Source of the DNA: Oscillatoriales cyanobacterium
GTDB taxonomy: Bacteria > Cyanobacteriota > Cyanobacteriia > Cyanobacteriales > Microcoleaceae
Reading direction: 5' to 3'
DNA: 47,435 nt
Assembly: GCA_004293365.1 (NCBI GenBank)
Contig: RDYN01000094.1
Location: forward strand, 1 to 47,435
The translations under genes and the position numbers were made by a program. A model generated the notes under the pieces. It was not told the origin of the DNA, ran no database searches, and worked only from the letters and a program-made list of their open reading frames with translations. Positions 25,949 through 34,161 of the stretch are shown here, piece by piece; within the stretch, counting starts at the first letter, position 1; every line of letters starts with the position of its first letter.

Positions 25949-26331
25949 GACATTCGTGATACCCCAATAGGTTTGGGTTCGGAATACTCGGCGGTTGAAA
26001 CCGCGTCTGTACACAAAACCCGCCTCTGCGGGTTAAAGGCAAGGGGGTAAAAATTACGCGCTCTTCTTCAGTCTGCGGAGGCAGACTTCCCTTGTCTAGA
26101 AGTGGTTTCAACCGCCGTCTAATCTGGCGAATTTTGAGTCAAAAACTTTTCACAAACTTTATACAAAAAAGTATTAATAATTACTGAAATCAGTTATAAT
26201 TTATGTGTAAATAAAAGAAGTTTTGTAAATTGGGAATTTAATCATCGATCGTTCCCAAGCAAAATTAACTTTCATTCCTGCAAGACCGTAAAGGTAACAC
26301 AGTTTAGATACAACTTAAAGGCACGTTCAGC
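25949..26331. repeat. Intergenic region with nested palindromic repeat
   Basis: From 25991 to 26122, outer arms GGCGGTTGAAACCGCGTCT and GTGGTTTCAACCGCC enclose CCCGCCTCTGCGGG and GTCTGCGGAGGCAGAC hairpins, the same family as 960-1106, 5888-6029 and 7310-7364. The AT-rich part 26130-26330 probably carries the GNAT promoter (for example TATAAT at 26195-26200), without a good -35. Confidence 0.7.
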
Positions 26332-26820
26332 ATGACATCAACGACTAGGGATTCCAGTCACATTCAATTTTGCACCAGTCGCGATCGCGTTGACATCGTA
26401 CAAATCCAAGAACTATTTAAAGCCGCCGCCTTTTGGGCGAGGGCGCGCAAGATAGAAGATTGGGAAATTGCGATCGCCAACAGCGAACCCGTAGTTACAG
26501 TTTGGGACGGCCCGCGGGCGATCGGCTTTGCTAGAGCCACCTCAGACGGCATCTATCGAGCCACCATCTGGGATGTCGCCATTCACCCCGATTACCAAGG
26601 TGCAGGACTCGGCCGCAAATTAGTGCAAACCGTCTTGAGTCACCCTCGAATGTGCCGAGTAGAGCGAGTTTACCTGATGACAACTTACAAACAAAGCTTC
26701 TACGAGCGCATCGGTTTTCAGCACAACGCCAGCACCACTATGGTACTAGAAAATCAGCTCCTAGAAGAGAATATCGAATTAGAAATTAGCAAAGGCGAAT
26801 TGCTAACTGCTATTTGCTAA
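26332..26820 (+). CDS. GNAT-family N-acetyltransferase
   Basis: A 162-residue acetyl-CoA-dependent acetyltransferase. Acetyl-CoA motif A is IHPDYQGAGLGRKLV (about 84-98) with the preceding beta-strand ATIWDVA; motif B is KQSFYERIGFQHN. The RATSDGIYRATIWDVAIHPD stretch parallels the Ycf52-like GNAT at 31564-32115, so the two belong to one cyanobacterial/plastid branch (plant NSI/GNAT2 relatives). AAAGG ten bases upstream supports the ATG. Substrate, protein or small molecule, is unknown. Its last eleven codons are part of a 93-bp tandem duplication with a following palindromic repeat. Confidence 0.88.
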   Translation: MTSTTRDSSHIQFCTSRDRVDIVQIQELFKAAAFWARARKIEDWEIAIANSEPVVTVWDGPRAIGFARATSDGIYRATIWDVAIHPDYQGAGLGRKLVQTVLSHPRMCRVERVYLMTTYKQSFYERIGFQHNASTTMVLENQLLEENIELEISKGELLTAIC

Positions 26821-26987
26821 ACCAGCATAAAACTCGCACCAAAATCTCTCCTACGTAGGGTGCGCAATGCGCACCTTACTAGCAAAGGCGAATTGCTAAC
26901 TGCTATTTGCTAAACCAGCACAAAAATCGCACCACAAAAATCGCACCAAAATCTCTCCTACGTAGGGTGCGCAATGCGCACCTTACT
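26788..26987. repeat. 93-bp tandem duplication of the GNAT 3' end plus a palindrome
   Basis: Copy 1 (26788-26880) runs from the codons for SKGELLTAIC and the stop through GTAGGGTGCGCAATGCGCAC; copy 2 (26881-26987) repeats it with a 14-bp insertion that itself duplicates CAAAAATCGCACC. The second coding tail is untranslated. Confidence 0.93.
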
Positions 26988-27046
26988 ACCTATTAATAAT
27001 TTCCCTCTTCCCTCCCTGCGTTAAATCCCGTACATTGGTCGTTACC

Positions 27047-27087
27047 TTCTTCCTTTTTCCTTCTTCCTTCTTCCTTCTTCCTTCTTC
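27047..27087. repeat. Heptanucleotide repeat CCTTCTT
   Basis: About five tandem units, ending just after the stop of the degenerate kinase gene on the minus strand. Short tandemly repeated repetitive (STRR) type. Confidence 0.8.
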
Positions 27088-27092
27088 CTCAA

Positions 27093-28028
27093 TCACAACT
27101 TTGCCAAAGGAATAGAACACTGAGTCCGATTAAAATTGGACTCTTCCGACTCAGAAGGCACAGCCAAAACTTCCAACTTTCCATTCATCAAACTTAAAAG
27201 CGTCTGATTCATCAACAACCTCATGCCAGAAGAGACGTGAGAATTATCGCTGCTCTTAGTAGCATCCAACTCCAAATCGTGCTTCAGCAAATCCCAAGAT
27301 TCGCTCCAAGCACTAACTGAACGCTGATCGTCCACCCAAATGTGAACGCATCCAGATTCCGGCGAAGAGTGTGCAGAAACAGAAATACTTCCCTCCTCCA
27401 TCTGAGCAATAGCAGTATCTATCAAATGGACTAAAACTTGCCTAAACCTCGGCAAATCTGCCAATACATAAATCCCCGGATCGGGCGGCAATATCTCCAA
27501 ACGAATGCTGCGATTGGCAGCTTGCAAGTAAGTTAAATCATCAATTTCATCAAAAACCTTCGCTAACTGAATCGGCTCAATATCCATCTTGTCAGTGCCG
27601 TGTTCAGTTTTAGCAACAGAGATAATTTCATCTATCAATTTCACCAGCTTGAGTGCTGCGCCGTGAGCTTGTTCGACAAACTCTCGTTCCTCAGCAGGAT
27701 CGTCGCACAAATCCGAGAGAATTAATTGCAGCGTACCAATCATACTGCTGAGGGGCGATCGCAACTCGTGAGAAGTTCGAGCCAAAAAACCCGCCTTAAA
27801 TAGACTCATCTCCGATGCCATCTGATAAGCCAATTGAGTTTGCTTCAGTTGCTCTCCAAGGGCATCAAACTTCTCTAAATCATTTTCTTGAGGAGTTGGG
27901 GGCACGTAGGGCGCAGGTTCTGGCTGTTGCAAGCTTTTTTGCCGCCCGCGCCAAATCAAACTGCTTCCCAAACCCAGTCCCAGTCCCATACCTAAATATA
28001 TCAAGTCGCTCCAGCCGATCGGCGCCAT
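27093..28028 (-). CDS. Membrane-anchored degenerate histidine kinase
   Basis: A 311-residue protein with one N-terminal membrane segment (LIYLGMGLGLGLGSSLIW, residues 9-26), a coiled coil (50-75) and a good HisKA dimerisation domain with H box FLARTSHELRSPLSS. The region where the ATPase domain should be keeps the length and some beta strands (RFRQVLVHLIDTAI, GSISVSAH) but lacks the N-box asparagine, the DxGxG G1 box (VDDQRSV stands there) and the glycine-rich G2 box. It can probably be phosphorylated or dimerise but not bind ATP normally. It lies 25 bases after tsaC in the prmC-tsaC direction. A weak AGG precedes the ATG. Confidence 0.75.
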   Translation of the reverse strand: MAPIGWSDLIYLGMGLGLGLGSSLIWRGRQKSLQQPEPAPYVPPTPQENDLEKFDALGEQLKQTQLAYQMASEMSLFKAGFLARTSHELRSPLSSMIGTLQLILSDLCDDPAEEREFVEQAHGAALKLVKLIDEIISVAKTEHGTDKMDIEPIQLAKVFDEIDDLTYLQAANRSIRLEILPPDPGIYVLADLPRFRQVLVHLIDTAIAQMEEGSISVSAHSSPESGCVHIWVDDQRSVSAWSESWDLLKHDLELDATKSSDNSHVSSGMRLLMNQTLLSLMNGKLEVLAVPSESEESNFNRTQCSIPLAKL

Positions 28029-28053
28029 ATTACTTTGCCTAGGAGTTTAGCTT

Positions 28054-28656
28054 TTAGCATTTTAGCTCGATCGCGCCTTGTCGCAATATTTCCCAACCGC
28101 CACCAGTCCATTTAGCCACAGTCGAAGGCAAACTCGAAGCCGTCGGTGCGGTTGGCGCTGTTGCTAATTCAGTAGCAACTAATGTCAAAACTTCGGGAAA
28201 CTGTGCCTCAATTTCTGCCACCGACTCTAGAGGCGCTTGGCCTGATAAATTAGCACTGGTAGTTGCCAAAGGGCCTGTCTGCCCTAAAATCTGGAGTGCA
28301 AGGGGAAAGTTAGGCACTCGTACTCCGATCGTAGTGCGATCGATCGCATTCATGGCAGCCGGCACCAGTGGCGAAGCCGGCAGCACCAAAGTTAACGCCC
28401 CAGGCCAATAGGATGCGGCCATTTGCTGCCACAAATTGAACTCTGCTGGACTCCCCTGCACGTAAGGCCACAAAGCCTCAGCCGATGCAGCCATCAAAAT
28501 CAGCGGTTTGTCTTGACGGCGCCCTTTAGCTGCAAAAATCAACTCCGCGCGATCGGGCCGCGTCGCCAAAGCGGGTACAGTATCGGTAGGAAAGCTGACA
28601 ATATAATCTCCTGAAATTGCCCCTTGAATCAAGGAGGCGATCGAAACTTGAGTCAT
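28054..28656 (-). CDS. tsaC: L-threonylcarbamoyladenylate synthase (TsaC/YrdC/Sua5 family)
   Basis: A 200-residue enzyme making threonylcarbamoyl-AMP from threonine, bicarbonate and ATP, the first step of t6A37 modification of ANN-decoding tRNAs. Family motifs: FPTDTVPALATRPD near residue 21, IFAAKGRRQDKPLILM (KxR...K, residues 41-56), TIGVRVPNFP, and TSANLSGQAP. It has the short YrdC length without the Sua5 C-terminal domain. It sits between prmC (178 bases upstream) and the degenerate kinase, all minus strand; prmC-tsaC neighbourhood is common in bacteria and both act in translation. Confidence 0.93.
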   Translation of the reverse strand: MTQVSIASLIQGAISGDYIVSFPTDTVPALATRPDRAELIFAAKGRRQDKPLILMAASAEALWPYVQGSPAEFNLWQQMAASYWPGALTLVLPASPLVPAAMNAIDRTTIGVRVPNFPLALQILGQTGPLATTSANLSGQAPLESVAEIEAQFPEVLTLVATELATAPTAPTASSLPSTVAKWTGGGWEILRQGAIELKC

Positions 28657-28833
28657 CCGATTTTAGATTGTAGATTTTAGGTTTTAGATTTTAGATTTTG
28701 CATAAATCTTTGATTGATAAGTTAACCACAGATGTCAAGCAGATCAACACAGATCGACGCAGATAATTTCAAGATCGGAGAGCGAATAAATCCCATGCAA
28801 GTCTATTTTAGAATTGCAGCATATTTTTGGAAT

Positions 28834-29721
28834 CTAAAGACGATAGGCTAAAGCAAAGCGATCGATTCCTGCCAAATCCGCAAATATCTGAACATCGCAA
28901 TAACTCCCGTGACTTTGTAGCATATCAGCCACCGCCGTTTCTTGTCCCGCCATCATCTCAACCAACCAAACTCCCCCAGATTCTAAATAATCGGGAGCCG
29001 TTTCTACCAAATGCCGGATGCAATCTAACCCGTCTAAACCGCCATCTAAAGCCAGGTGAGGTTCGTGCTTCAAAACTTCCGGTTGCAGAGTCAGCACCGT
29101 GCTGCTGGGAATGTAAGGCGGGTTAGACACCATGCCACTAACTTTACCCTTGAGAAATTCTAGCGGTTGCCACCACAAACCTTGATAAAAATTAATTCGC
29201 GATCCAAAGCCTAAATTTTCAGCATTCAGTCGAGCAACTGCCAAAGCTTCCGAACTGCAATCTACTGCATGAATCGTAGTATTTTTCAACGCACAAGCCA
29301 AGCCGATCGCGATCGCCCCACTGCCCGTTCCCAAATCCACCCAATGCGATGTTGGATTCGCTGAATAGCTTTTCACAGCATCCACAGCCAAATCGATCAG
29401 CAATTCCGTTTCAGGACGAGGAATTAGCACCGCCGGCGTTACTTTCAGCGAAAAATCCCGCCAATGTGCAACTCCGGTTAAATACTGCACCGGCACCCGT
29501 TCCTGCAACCGCCGCTGCCACAGTCGATCGAGTTCTGATACAGACAACTTTAATTCAATTTTTGGCAAATCTTTAAACAACTCCAAACGCAGAGCCAACT
29601 TATCCAAACCTGCCAGCTCTTGCAACAGCCAGTCGAGTTCTGCTTGGGGAATGTTGGAGGAGCTCGCATCAATCTTAGCTTGATTCACCCACTGCCAAAG
29701 CTCTAAACCGGAAACAAACAT
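28834..29721 (-). CDS. prmC: Peptide chain release factor N5-glutamine methyltransferase
   Basis: About 295 residues. PrmC/HemK methylates the GGQ glutamine of release factors RF1 and RF2 using S-adenosylmethionine. The N-terminal helical domain (about 1-90) recognises release factor; the Rossmann methyltransferase has motif I VDLGTGSGAIAIGLA, an acidic VDCSSEALAVA, and the catalytic NPPYIPSS. I start at the ATG at 29721 because AAAGG stands five bases upstream; the open frame continues upstream through a GGGCATA heptamer array that would add YALCPMP repeats, not plausible as protein. Codirectional with tsaC. Confidence 0.93.
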   Translation of the reverse strand: MFVSGLELWQWVNQAKIDASSSNIPQAELDWLLQELAGLDKLALRLELFKDLPKIELKLSVSELDRLWQRRLQERVPVQYLTGVAHWRDFSLKVTPAVLIPRPETELLIDLAVDAVKSYSANPTSHWVDLGTGSGAIAIGLACALKNTTIHAVDCSSEALAVARLNAENLGFGSRINFYQGLWWQPLEFLKGKVSGMVSNPPYIPSSTVLTLQPEVLKHEPHLALDGGLDGLDCIRHLVETAPDYLESGGVWLVEMMAGQETAVADMLQSHGSYCDVQIFADLAGIDRFALAYRL

Positions 29722-30232
29722 ATAGCCTTTCAAGGAAAAGATGAGGTAGGACTGGGCATAGGGCATAGGGCATAGGGCATAGGGCATAGGGCATAGGGCA
29801 TAGGGCATAGGGCATAGCGCATACCTCACTTTTTTGAGAGCCACTATAAGAATTTTTGGGAATTGGTCAGTAGTCATTAGTCAGTAGTCATTAGTCAGCA
29901 GTCATTAGTCCTTGGTAATTGGGAATTGAGAATTGAGAATTGAGAATTGAGAATTGGTAAATAGTAGGTTGAGTCGAGAGATCCAAAAATCCAATTTACT
30001 AACTCAGTCCCGAACGCAAAACCTAATTATGTAGGGTTCCATCCACACCGCACCTTACCGCTATTAAGTAGCACATGAAACCAATTTTCGGGTAAATCCT
30101 GTCCGTAACTAATGACCTGTTTGGCCTATGACCAATGCCCTACGACCAATGCCCCATGCTCCATGCCCCATGCCCCATGCCCCATGCCCCATGACCAATG
30201 CCCTATGACCAATGCCCTATGACCAATGACTA
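29722..30232. repeat. Intergenic region filled with heptanucleotide repeats
   Basis: Arrays in order: GGGCATA (29755-29818, about nine units), GTCATTA (29874-29912), TTGAGAA (29926-29955), and GCCCCAT/GACCAAT-type units (30118-30228). These are STRR repeats. At 30000-30110 I see no gene. The region separates prmC from the Tic22-like gene and no convincing prmC promoter is visible. Confidence 0.85.
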
Positions 30233-31099
30233 TTAGCGAGCCGGTCGAGCTGGAGCTGGAGATGCAGCCGGTCGAGCTGGAGCTGGAGATGCAGTCGGTC
30301 GAGCTGGAGCTGGAGATGGAGCCGCCTGTGGATTTTGACCAGCACCAGCCGGTTGGCGCGATCGCACATATTCTACCGATTCCCGCGACGGAATTAAAAT
30401 CATTTGGCTCAAAGACGGGTCATTTTCAGTACCCAAAGCTTCCAAAATCCTCTCCAAGTTGACTACCTCAATCTTAATTGTGGAAGTCACGTTCGGCTGC
30501 TGCTGCTTAAAACGTTCGACCATTTCCTGCAAGTCCTCCTTGTTAAAAAACAGGGGAAGCTCTTCTTTATCGCCCCGTTGAATCGTCAAATAACCATTTT
30601 CCGGGCCACCTCTGGCCAAAAACAGAGGTACACCGTTTAAGTCGTTAACTTGTTGCCCAGCCTGCTGAAGTACAGTTTTCGCCGACTGTACCTGCTGCGC
30701 TGCGGGAATAAAAGCAAACAGCACCTGATCCGGCTTGCCTTTATTTTCTTGAGCCAGCCGATAAATTTCCCCCAGCGACACGGGTGTCACGCGCGCCGAC
30801 GCCGCCAACTGAGGATTTCCCGTTTTCAGTTGATCGACAAAAGCTTGAGCATCTTTCTGGCTGATAAAAATTCTGGCTACCGAAGCATTACCAGTTTGAC
30901 CCTGACCTTGCTTGGGAACAGAAGCGATGAAGAACGCACCTTGACCGTCTGTAATCGTAAATACCGGCACCGGGCGTAACTTTTCTACAACTTGTGGCAC
31001 TGGCAATGCGAGTGCAGACATCTTGGCAAGGGGCTCCGGGCCGAGCAGAGTGCAGCCCACAATCCCCAATATTGCGCCTAAACGAACTAATGATTTCAT
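30233..31099 (-). CDS. Tic22-like periplasmic chaperone
   Basis: About 288 residues. Residues 1-32 form a signal peptide (MKSLVRLGAILGIVGCTLLG..., cleavage near ALA-LP). The body matches the Tic22 family: VPVFTITDGQGAFF, VARIFISQKDAQAFVDQL, VLFAFIPAAQQV, GVPLFLA and LPLFFNKEDLQEMV. In cyanobacteria Tic22 is a periplasmic chaperone linked to outer-membrane biogenesis and Omp85; in plastids it serves protein import. The C-terminus is a Pro/Ala tail of three ASPAPARP-type units encoded by 27-bp tandem repeats. I start at 31099 (GGTGG seven bases upstream); an earlier ATG at 31129 is less likely. Confidence 0.85.
   Translation of the reverse strand: MKSLVRLGAILGIVGCTLLGPEPLAKMSALALPVPQVVEKLRPVPVFTITDGQGAFFIASVPKQGQGQTGNASVARIFISQKDAQAFVDQLKTGNPQLAASARVTPVSLGEIYRLAQENKGKPDQVLFAFIPAAQQVQSAKTVLQQAGQQVNDLNGVPLFLARGGPENGYLTIQRGDKEELPLFFNKEDLQEMVERFKQQQPNVTSTIKIEVVNLERILEALGTENDPSLSQMILIPSRESVEYVRSRQPAGAGQNPQAAPSPAPARPTASPAPARPAASPAPARPAR
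30243..30323. repeat. 27-bp tandem repeat in the Tic22-like gene 3' end
   Basis: Three units starting GTCGAGCTGGAGCTGGAGAT at 30243, 30270 and 30297 encode the nine-residue Pro/Ala tail units. Twenty-seven bases keep frame, so copy number can vary without breaking the gene. Confidence 0.9.
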
Positions 31100-31251
31100 G
31101 TTTTTCCACCATCCGCGATCCTGAAACACATTAACGCAAAGACTGGCTCCTTGACACGATCGACAAGAACTGCCTCAATCGGTTGGCATTTTGAACAAAT
31201 GTAAACCTCAGCCGCAGTTTCTGCTTGAACCTACTATTTAATATTGTGCGA

Positions 31252-31325
31252 TCGGGATGACAGGATTTGAACCTGCGACATCCTGCTCCCAAAGCAGGCG
31301 CGCTACCAAGCTGCGCTACATCCCG
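31252..31325 (-). tRNA. tRNA-Pro(UGG)
   Basis: A 74-base cloverleaf on the minus strand. Acceptor stem CGGGATG pairs with CATCCCG, anticodon stem CCTGC/GCAGG with loop TTTGGGA gives anticodon UGG, and the T arm is CAGGTTCAAATCCTG. The discriminator is A; CCA is not encoded. It reads UGG-decoded proline codons. It lies between the Ycf52-like gene and the Tic22-like gene. Confidence 0.96.
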
Positions 31326-31372
31326 GTGTATTTGCTATCTCTCAACCATTAACGCACAAAACCACCTGCTTG

Positions 31373-31579
31373 TCAAGCTTTTTTGAATTTTAGCTTTTGA
31401 TGCAGCGCGGCTTGACAAGCTTTGCAAGGCAAAGCTTCATAACTGCCAAGCTGCGGGGATACATTAAGAGCGTAACTGACCGCAGCCCACAGGCTTGTGA
31501 GGTGTTTGGCAGCTTGAATATTGCATTTACTCAACAAATCAACGCTGACCTCCACCGGACGAGCTAATCTGGATACCAA
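31373..31579 (-). CDS. Possible small protein overlapping the GNAT gene end
   Basis: An open frame of up to 68 residues from a TTG that overlaps the 3' end of the Ycf52-like gene by 16 bases. It contains [20 protein letters not shown] and a CKAC pair, composition like real protein rather than shadow frame, and is followed at once by tRNA-Pro. No ribosome binding site is clear; an internal GTG (31555 region) could also start it. I do not recognise the family. Confidence 0.35.
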   Translation of the reverse strand: MVSRLARPVEVSVDLLSKCNIQAAKHLTSLWAAVSYALNVSPQLGSYEALPCKACQAALHQKLKFKKA

Positions 31580-32115
31580 AACATACCTTTAATGCCCTCT
31601 GGATCGGACATAAAGCCCAAATTTCGGTAAAAATCCACCACCTGAGGGTCAGCAAATAAGGTAATGTTGCTGATGTCTTCACTGCGGAGTTTTTTAATGA
31701 TGTATTTCATCAGTGCCTTGCCCATGCCTTTACCCTGGTAATCAGGATGAACTACCACATCCCAAAGCGTGGCATTAAAAGCATGGTCTGAAGTCGCTCT
31801 GGCGAAACCCACCAGCCGTCGCTGGCTGCCCCGTATCTCCCACATAGAGACGACTAGGAAGCTGTGCACAATTGCTTTTTTGACTTTACGCAGGGGACGG
31901 CGGGACCAACCCACTGCATTACAAAGTTCTTCGAGTTCGTAGAGGTCAATGTCCCGATCGCAACTAAAAAAGATGCGAGCGTTGCCGCTGGCGGGTTTGC
32001 GAAACATTGGGGAAAGCGGATCGCCTAACCCAAGAGCCACATCTTCCTCAAATTCCGCTGTTTGGGGTACAGAGGCAGACTCAGAACTACTAAATAAGTT
32101 TTTCCAAAAACCCAT
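31564..32115 (-). CDS. Ycf52-like GNAT acetyltransferase
   Basis: About 184 residues. The C-terminal GNAT domain has strand [16 protein letters not shown] and acetyl-CoA motif [12 protein letters not shown], then [20 protein letters not shown] and a terminal GMFWYPD, all features of plastid Ycf52 and plant NSI/GNAT2 proteins. Plant relatives acetylate chloroplast proteins and are needed for state transitions and melatonin synthesis; the cyanobacterial substrate is not known. I start at MGFWKNLF (ATG 32115), where such proteins usually begin; the frame stays open to 32235 and no ribosome binding site settles the choice. It is the second such GNAT in the window. Confidence 0.85.
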   Translation of the reverse strand: MGFWKNLFSSSESASVPQTAEFEEDVALGLGDPLSPMFRKPASGNARIFFSCDRDIDLYELEELCNAVGWSRRPLRKVKKAIVHSFLVVSMWEIRGSQRRLVGFARATSDHAFNATLWDVVVHPDYQGKGMGKALMKYIIKKLRSEDISNITLFADPQVVDFYRNLGFMSDPEGIKGMFWYPD

Positions 32116-32328
32116 GCAGGCGCGGTTAAGGTAGTAGAAGTTGGACGACGTGAAAGAGAGCCCGATAGATAAACCCACTCCGACCGGGGTGGGATGAATT
32201 GCGGGTAGCCTCTTGAGGAACAGTTTACGGTACACTCATCTTACGCCGAAAACAGGGATTTGTCGTCCAACATTGACTCTGCTCTTTTTTGCTTCCCGTC
32301 AAGTTTGGTAGAACTGTTCTGCTAGCCT

Positions 32329-32538
32329 GTGCCGGGACAACCCGGTGTTAAGGTAAAATTTGTTGCCCAACCAGGACAGAGGCATTTAGGAATTGCTTCT
32401 TTTGAGTACCGCCGATCGCGTCGGAACTCATACAATTGGTGGGAAATACCACCCGAATGGCGCAACCGCGACATTCTAGTTATACATTCCCCGACAGATT
32501 TGATTTTTGTTTTTAGTGAGGAGACGCGCGAAATTTAA
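32329..32538 (+). CDS. Small hypothetical protein
   Basis: A possible 69-residue protein from a GTG start: basic, with PGVKVKFVAQPGQRHLGI, an aromatic NSYNWWEIPPEWRNRD segment and an acidic end. It resembles a small beta-rich soluble protein; I do not recognise the family. It has a HIP1-like GCCGATCGCG in frame. It ends 22 bases before the hairpin at 32561-32581 that may be the left end of the TnpB element, so it is probably the host gene next to the insertion. Confidence 0.5.
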   Translation: MPGQPGVKVKFVAQPGQRHLGIASFEYRRSRRNSYNWWEIPPEWRNRDILVIHSPTDLIFVFSEETREI

Positions 32539-32560
32539 GTCGGATCGTCAAATCGAAAAT

Positions 32561-32581
32561 CCCATTGCCATAAGGCATGGG
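32561..32581. other. Bulged hairpin, candidate left end of the TnpB element
   Basis: CCCATTGCC-ATAA-GGCATGGG folds into an eight-base-pair stem with a single unpaired T. Subterminal imperfect hairpins with a bulged T are a hallmark of IS200/IS605 ends. It lies 22 bases ahead of the TnpB start codon. Alternatively it is a simple leader hairpin, since GGGAGG overlaps its end. Confidence 0.45.
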
Positions 32582-32602
32582 AGGACTAACTAAATAACAA
32601 AT

Positions 32603-34114
32603 TTGCCGGACATTACGGGACAATCTGATACAATCAAACAAGAGTTGAGGAAAAAACTATTGTCAAGTACGTCCCACTCTCACCATCATTCATCCTTGGA
32701 GTCAACGAAAGAAATCTCCGACGTTGGGAACAAAGCCAGTGAAAAATCCAAAAGCTTCTTGCCCTATTGGAACGAATTTTCTCATGAGATGTCCGAATGG
32801 TTGTCGTTGCCCACAAAAACCGATTGGCAAGAAGAGGCTTTGACCAATGCCAATGGAACAGCGAGCAAAACTGGTGTAAACTCCTGGTACCGAACCAAAC
32901 AAACCTTAGTCCAGAACAAAAAATGCTTGAAGACGTGCTTGCAGTCCTCCACCGATCGAGTAGTAGATTGTACGGACGGCGACAGTAGAAAACTCAAATC
33001 TCACAAGCTCAGGATTTATCCCAGTCAGGAATTAAATAAAGTCTGGCGTAAATGGCTAGCAGCCTGTCGTTATTGTTTCAACCAAGCAATAGCAATGCAG
33101 CGCAAAAAGCCCTTAAGTAAGTTGCAGTTGCGTAACGAAGTTATGCGAGGCGATTTACCAGAATGGGTAAAAGAAACGCCTTGTCATATCAGACAGAATG
33201 CTATTTTTGATGCTCACCGAGCATTTAAGGCAAGTTCAGACGCCAAGTTCCGTAGCATCAGAGATTACTCTCAAACCATAAAGTTTAACGATTCAAACTT
33301 CAAAAAAGGCACTTGGTATCCTTCCTTAACCAAAGGATTAACCTATCATACTTCTGAGATAATTCCTGAGTGCGATCGAGGTACTCAGTTGGTATACTGC
33401 AAGGGTCGTTGGTTTGCAGTGTTTCCTCTGTCAGTTACCGCAGAGCCTACGGACGCAACAGGAATTATTGCATTAGATCCCGGCGTAAGAACATTTATGA
33501 CCGGGTTTGATGGCAATAAATTCCTTGAGTTTGGAGGTGGTGACATGGGGCGAATAGCTCGTCTCTGTCAACACCTAGATAACCTAATGAGCCGAATGTC
33601 TCAAGCTACGAAACAGCGCCGAAAACGAATGAGACAAGCGGCTCACCGTATGAGAATACGCATTCGTAATTTAGTAGACGAATGCCAGAAACAAACCGCT
33701 TGCTATTTAACTAGCAACTATAGATTCATATTTCTTCCGACTTTTGAGTCTTCCCAAATGGTCGCCAAAGCACGAAGAAAGATTCGTTCAAAAACTGCTA
33801 GAGCCATGTTGACATGGGCGCATTACAGATTCAAACAAACCATCAAACATCAGGCAAATGTTAGAAATGTCAATGTGATTGATGTCACTGAAGAATACAC
33901 GTCTAAAACTTGTACCCATTGCGGTCACGTACATCAAAAGCTAGGTGGTTCTAAAGTGTTTACTTGTCCTGAATGTGGCTGTTCAATCCCACGAGATTAC
34001 AATGGCGCTTTTGGTATATTACTGAAAGCTTTGCGGGATACCGCCTCTATCTCCTATGAGGGTGATAGTGCTCTCGTTACTTTGTCCGGTAATAGCCGGG
34101 CAAGTGTCGCGTAA
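32603..34114 (+). CDS. TnpB-type RuvC nuclease with long N-terminal extension
   Basis: A 503-residue TnpB (IS200/IS605 accessory, ancestor of Cas12). RuvC residues are all present: D292 in IIALDPGVRTF, E382 in FLPTFESSQM, D465 in PRDYNGAFG. A zinc ribbon with C437, C440, C455 and C458 lies between the last two. TnpB proteins are RNA-guided DNA nucleases that use a right-end-derived guide RNA. Typical TnpBs are 370-420 residues; here about 130 extra N-terminal residues, Ser/His/Lys-rich, precede the normal start KLKSHKLRIYP. There is no TnpA. Start is a TTG at 32603 with GGGAGG 19 bases upstream; a start further inside cannot be excluded. The final codons overlap a hairpin (34083-34102) that may be the right end. 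Confidence 0.88.
   Translation: MPDITGQSDTIKQELRKKLLSSTSHSHHHSSLESTKEISDVGNKASEKSKSFLPYWNEFSHEMSEWLSLPTKTDWQEEALTNANGTASKTGVNSWYRTKQTLVQNKKCLKTCLQSSTDRVVDCTDGDSRKLKSHKLRIYPSQELNKVWRKWLAACRYCFNQAIAMQRKKPLSKLQLRNEVMRGDLPEWVKETPCHIRQNAIFDAHRAFKASSDAKFRSIRDYSQTIKFNDSNFKKGTWYPSLTKGLTYHTSEIIPECDRGTQLVYCKGRWFAVFPLSVTAEPTDATGIIALDPGVRTFMTGFDGNKFLEFGGGDMGRIARLCQHLDNLMSRMSQATKQRRKRMRQAAHRMRIRIRNLVDECQKQTACYLTSNYRFIFLPTFESSQMVAKARRKIRSKTARAMLTWAHYRFKQTIKHQANVRNVNVIDVTEEYTSKTCTHCGHVHQKLGGSKVFTCPECGCSIPRDYNGAFGILLKALRDTASISYEGDSALVTLSGNSRASVA
34083..34102. other. Hairpin at the tnpB 3' end, candidate right end / guide-RNA scaffold
   Basis: TGTCCGGTAATAGCCGGGCA forms a short stem, followed by AGTGTC, the same hexamer that ends the TnpB-less element at 44003-44008. 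If this is the true right end, the guide RNA would run from the tnpB 3' end through this hairpin and the tnpB stop would lie at or beyond the boundary. Confidence 0.4.
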
Positions 34115-34161
34115 ATGTATCAGTCAATACCTAGTATATCTCCCGCACCTTCCCCTCAATT

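Noticed and set aside
29722-29877. N-terminal extension of PrmC with YALCPMP repeats
   Set aside because: The extension is the GGGCATA heptamer array; a ribosome binding site supports the inner ATG at 29721.
32782-33000. Minus-strand frames of 66-71 residues inside tnpB
   Set aside because: Antisense shadows of the TnpB N-terminal extension without ribosome binding sites; they do raise slight doubt on the extension but do not look like proteins.
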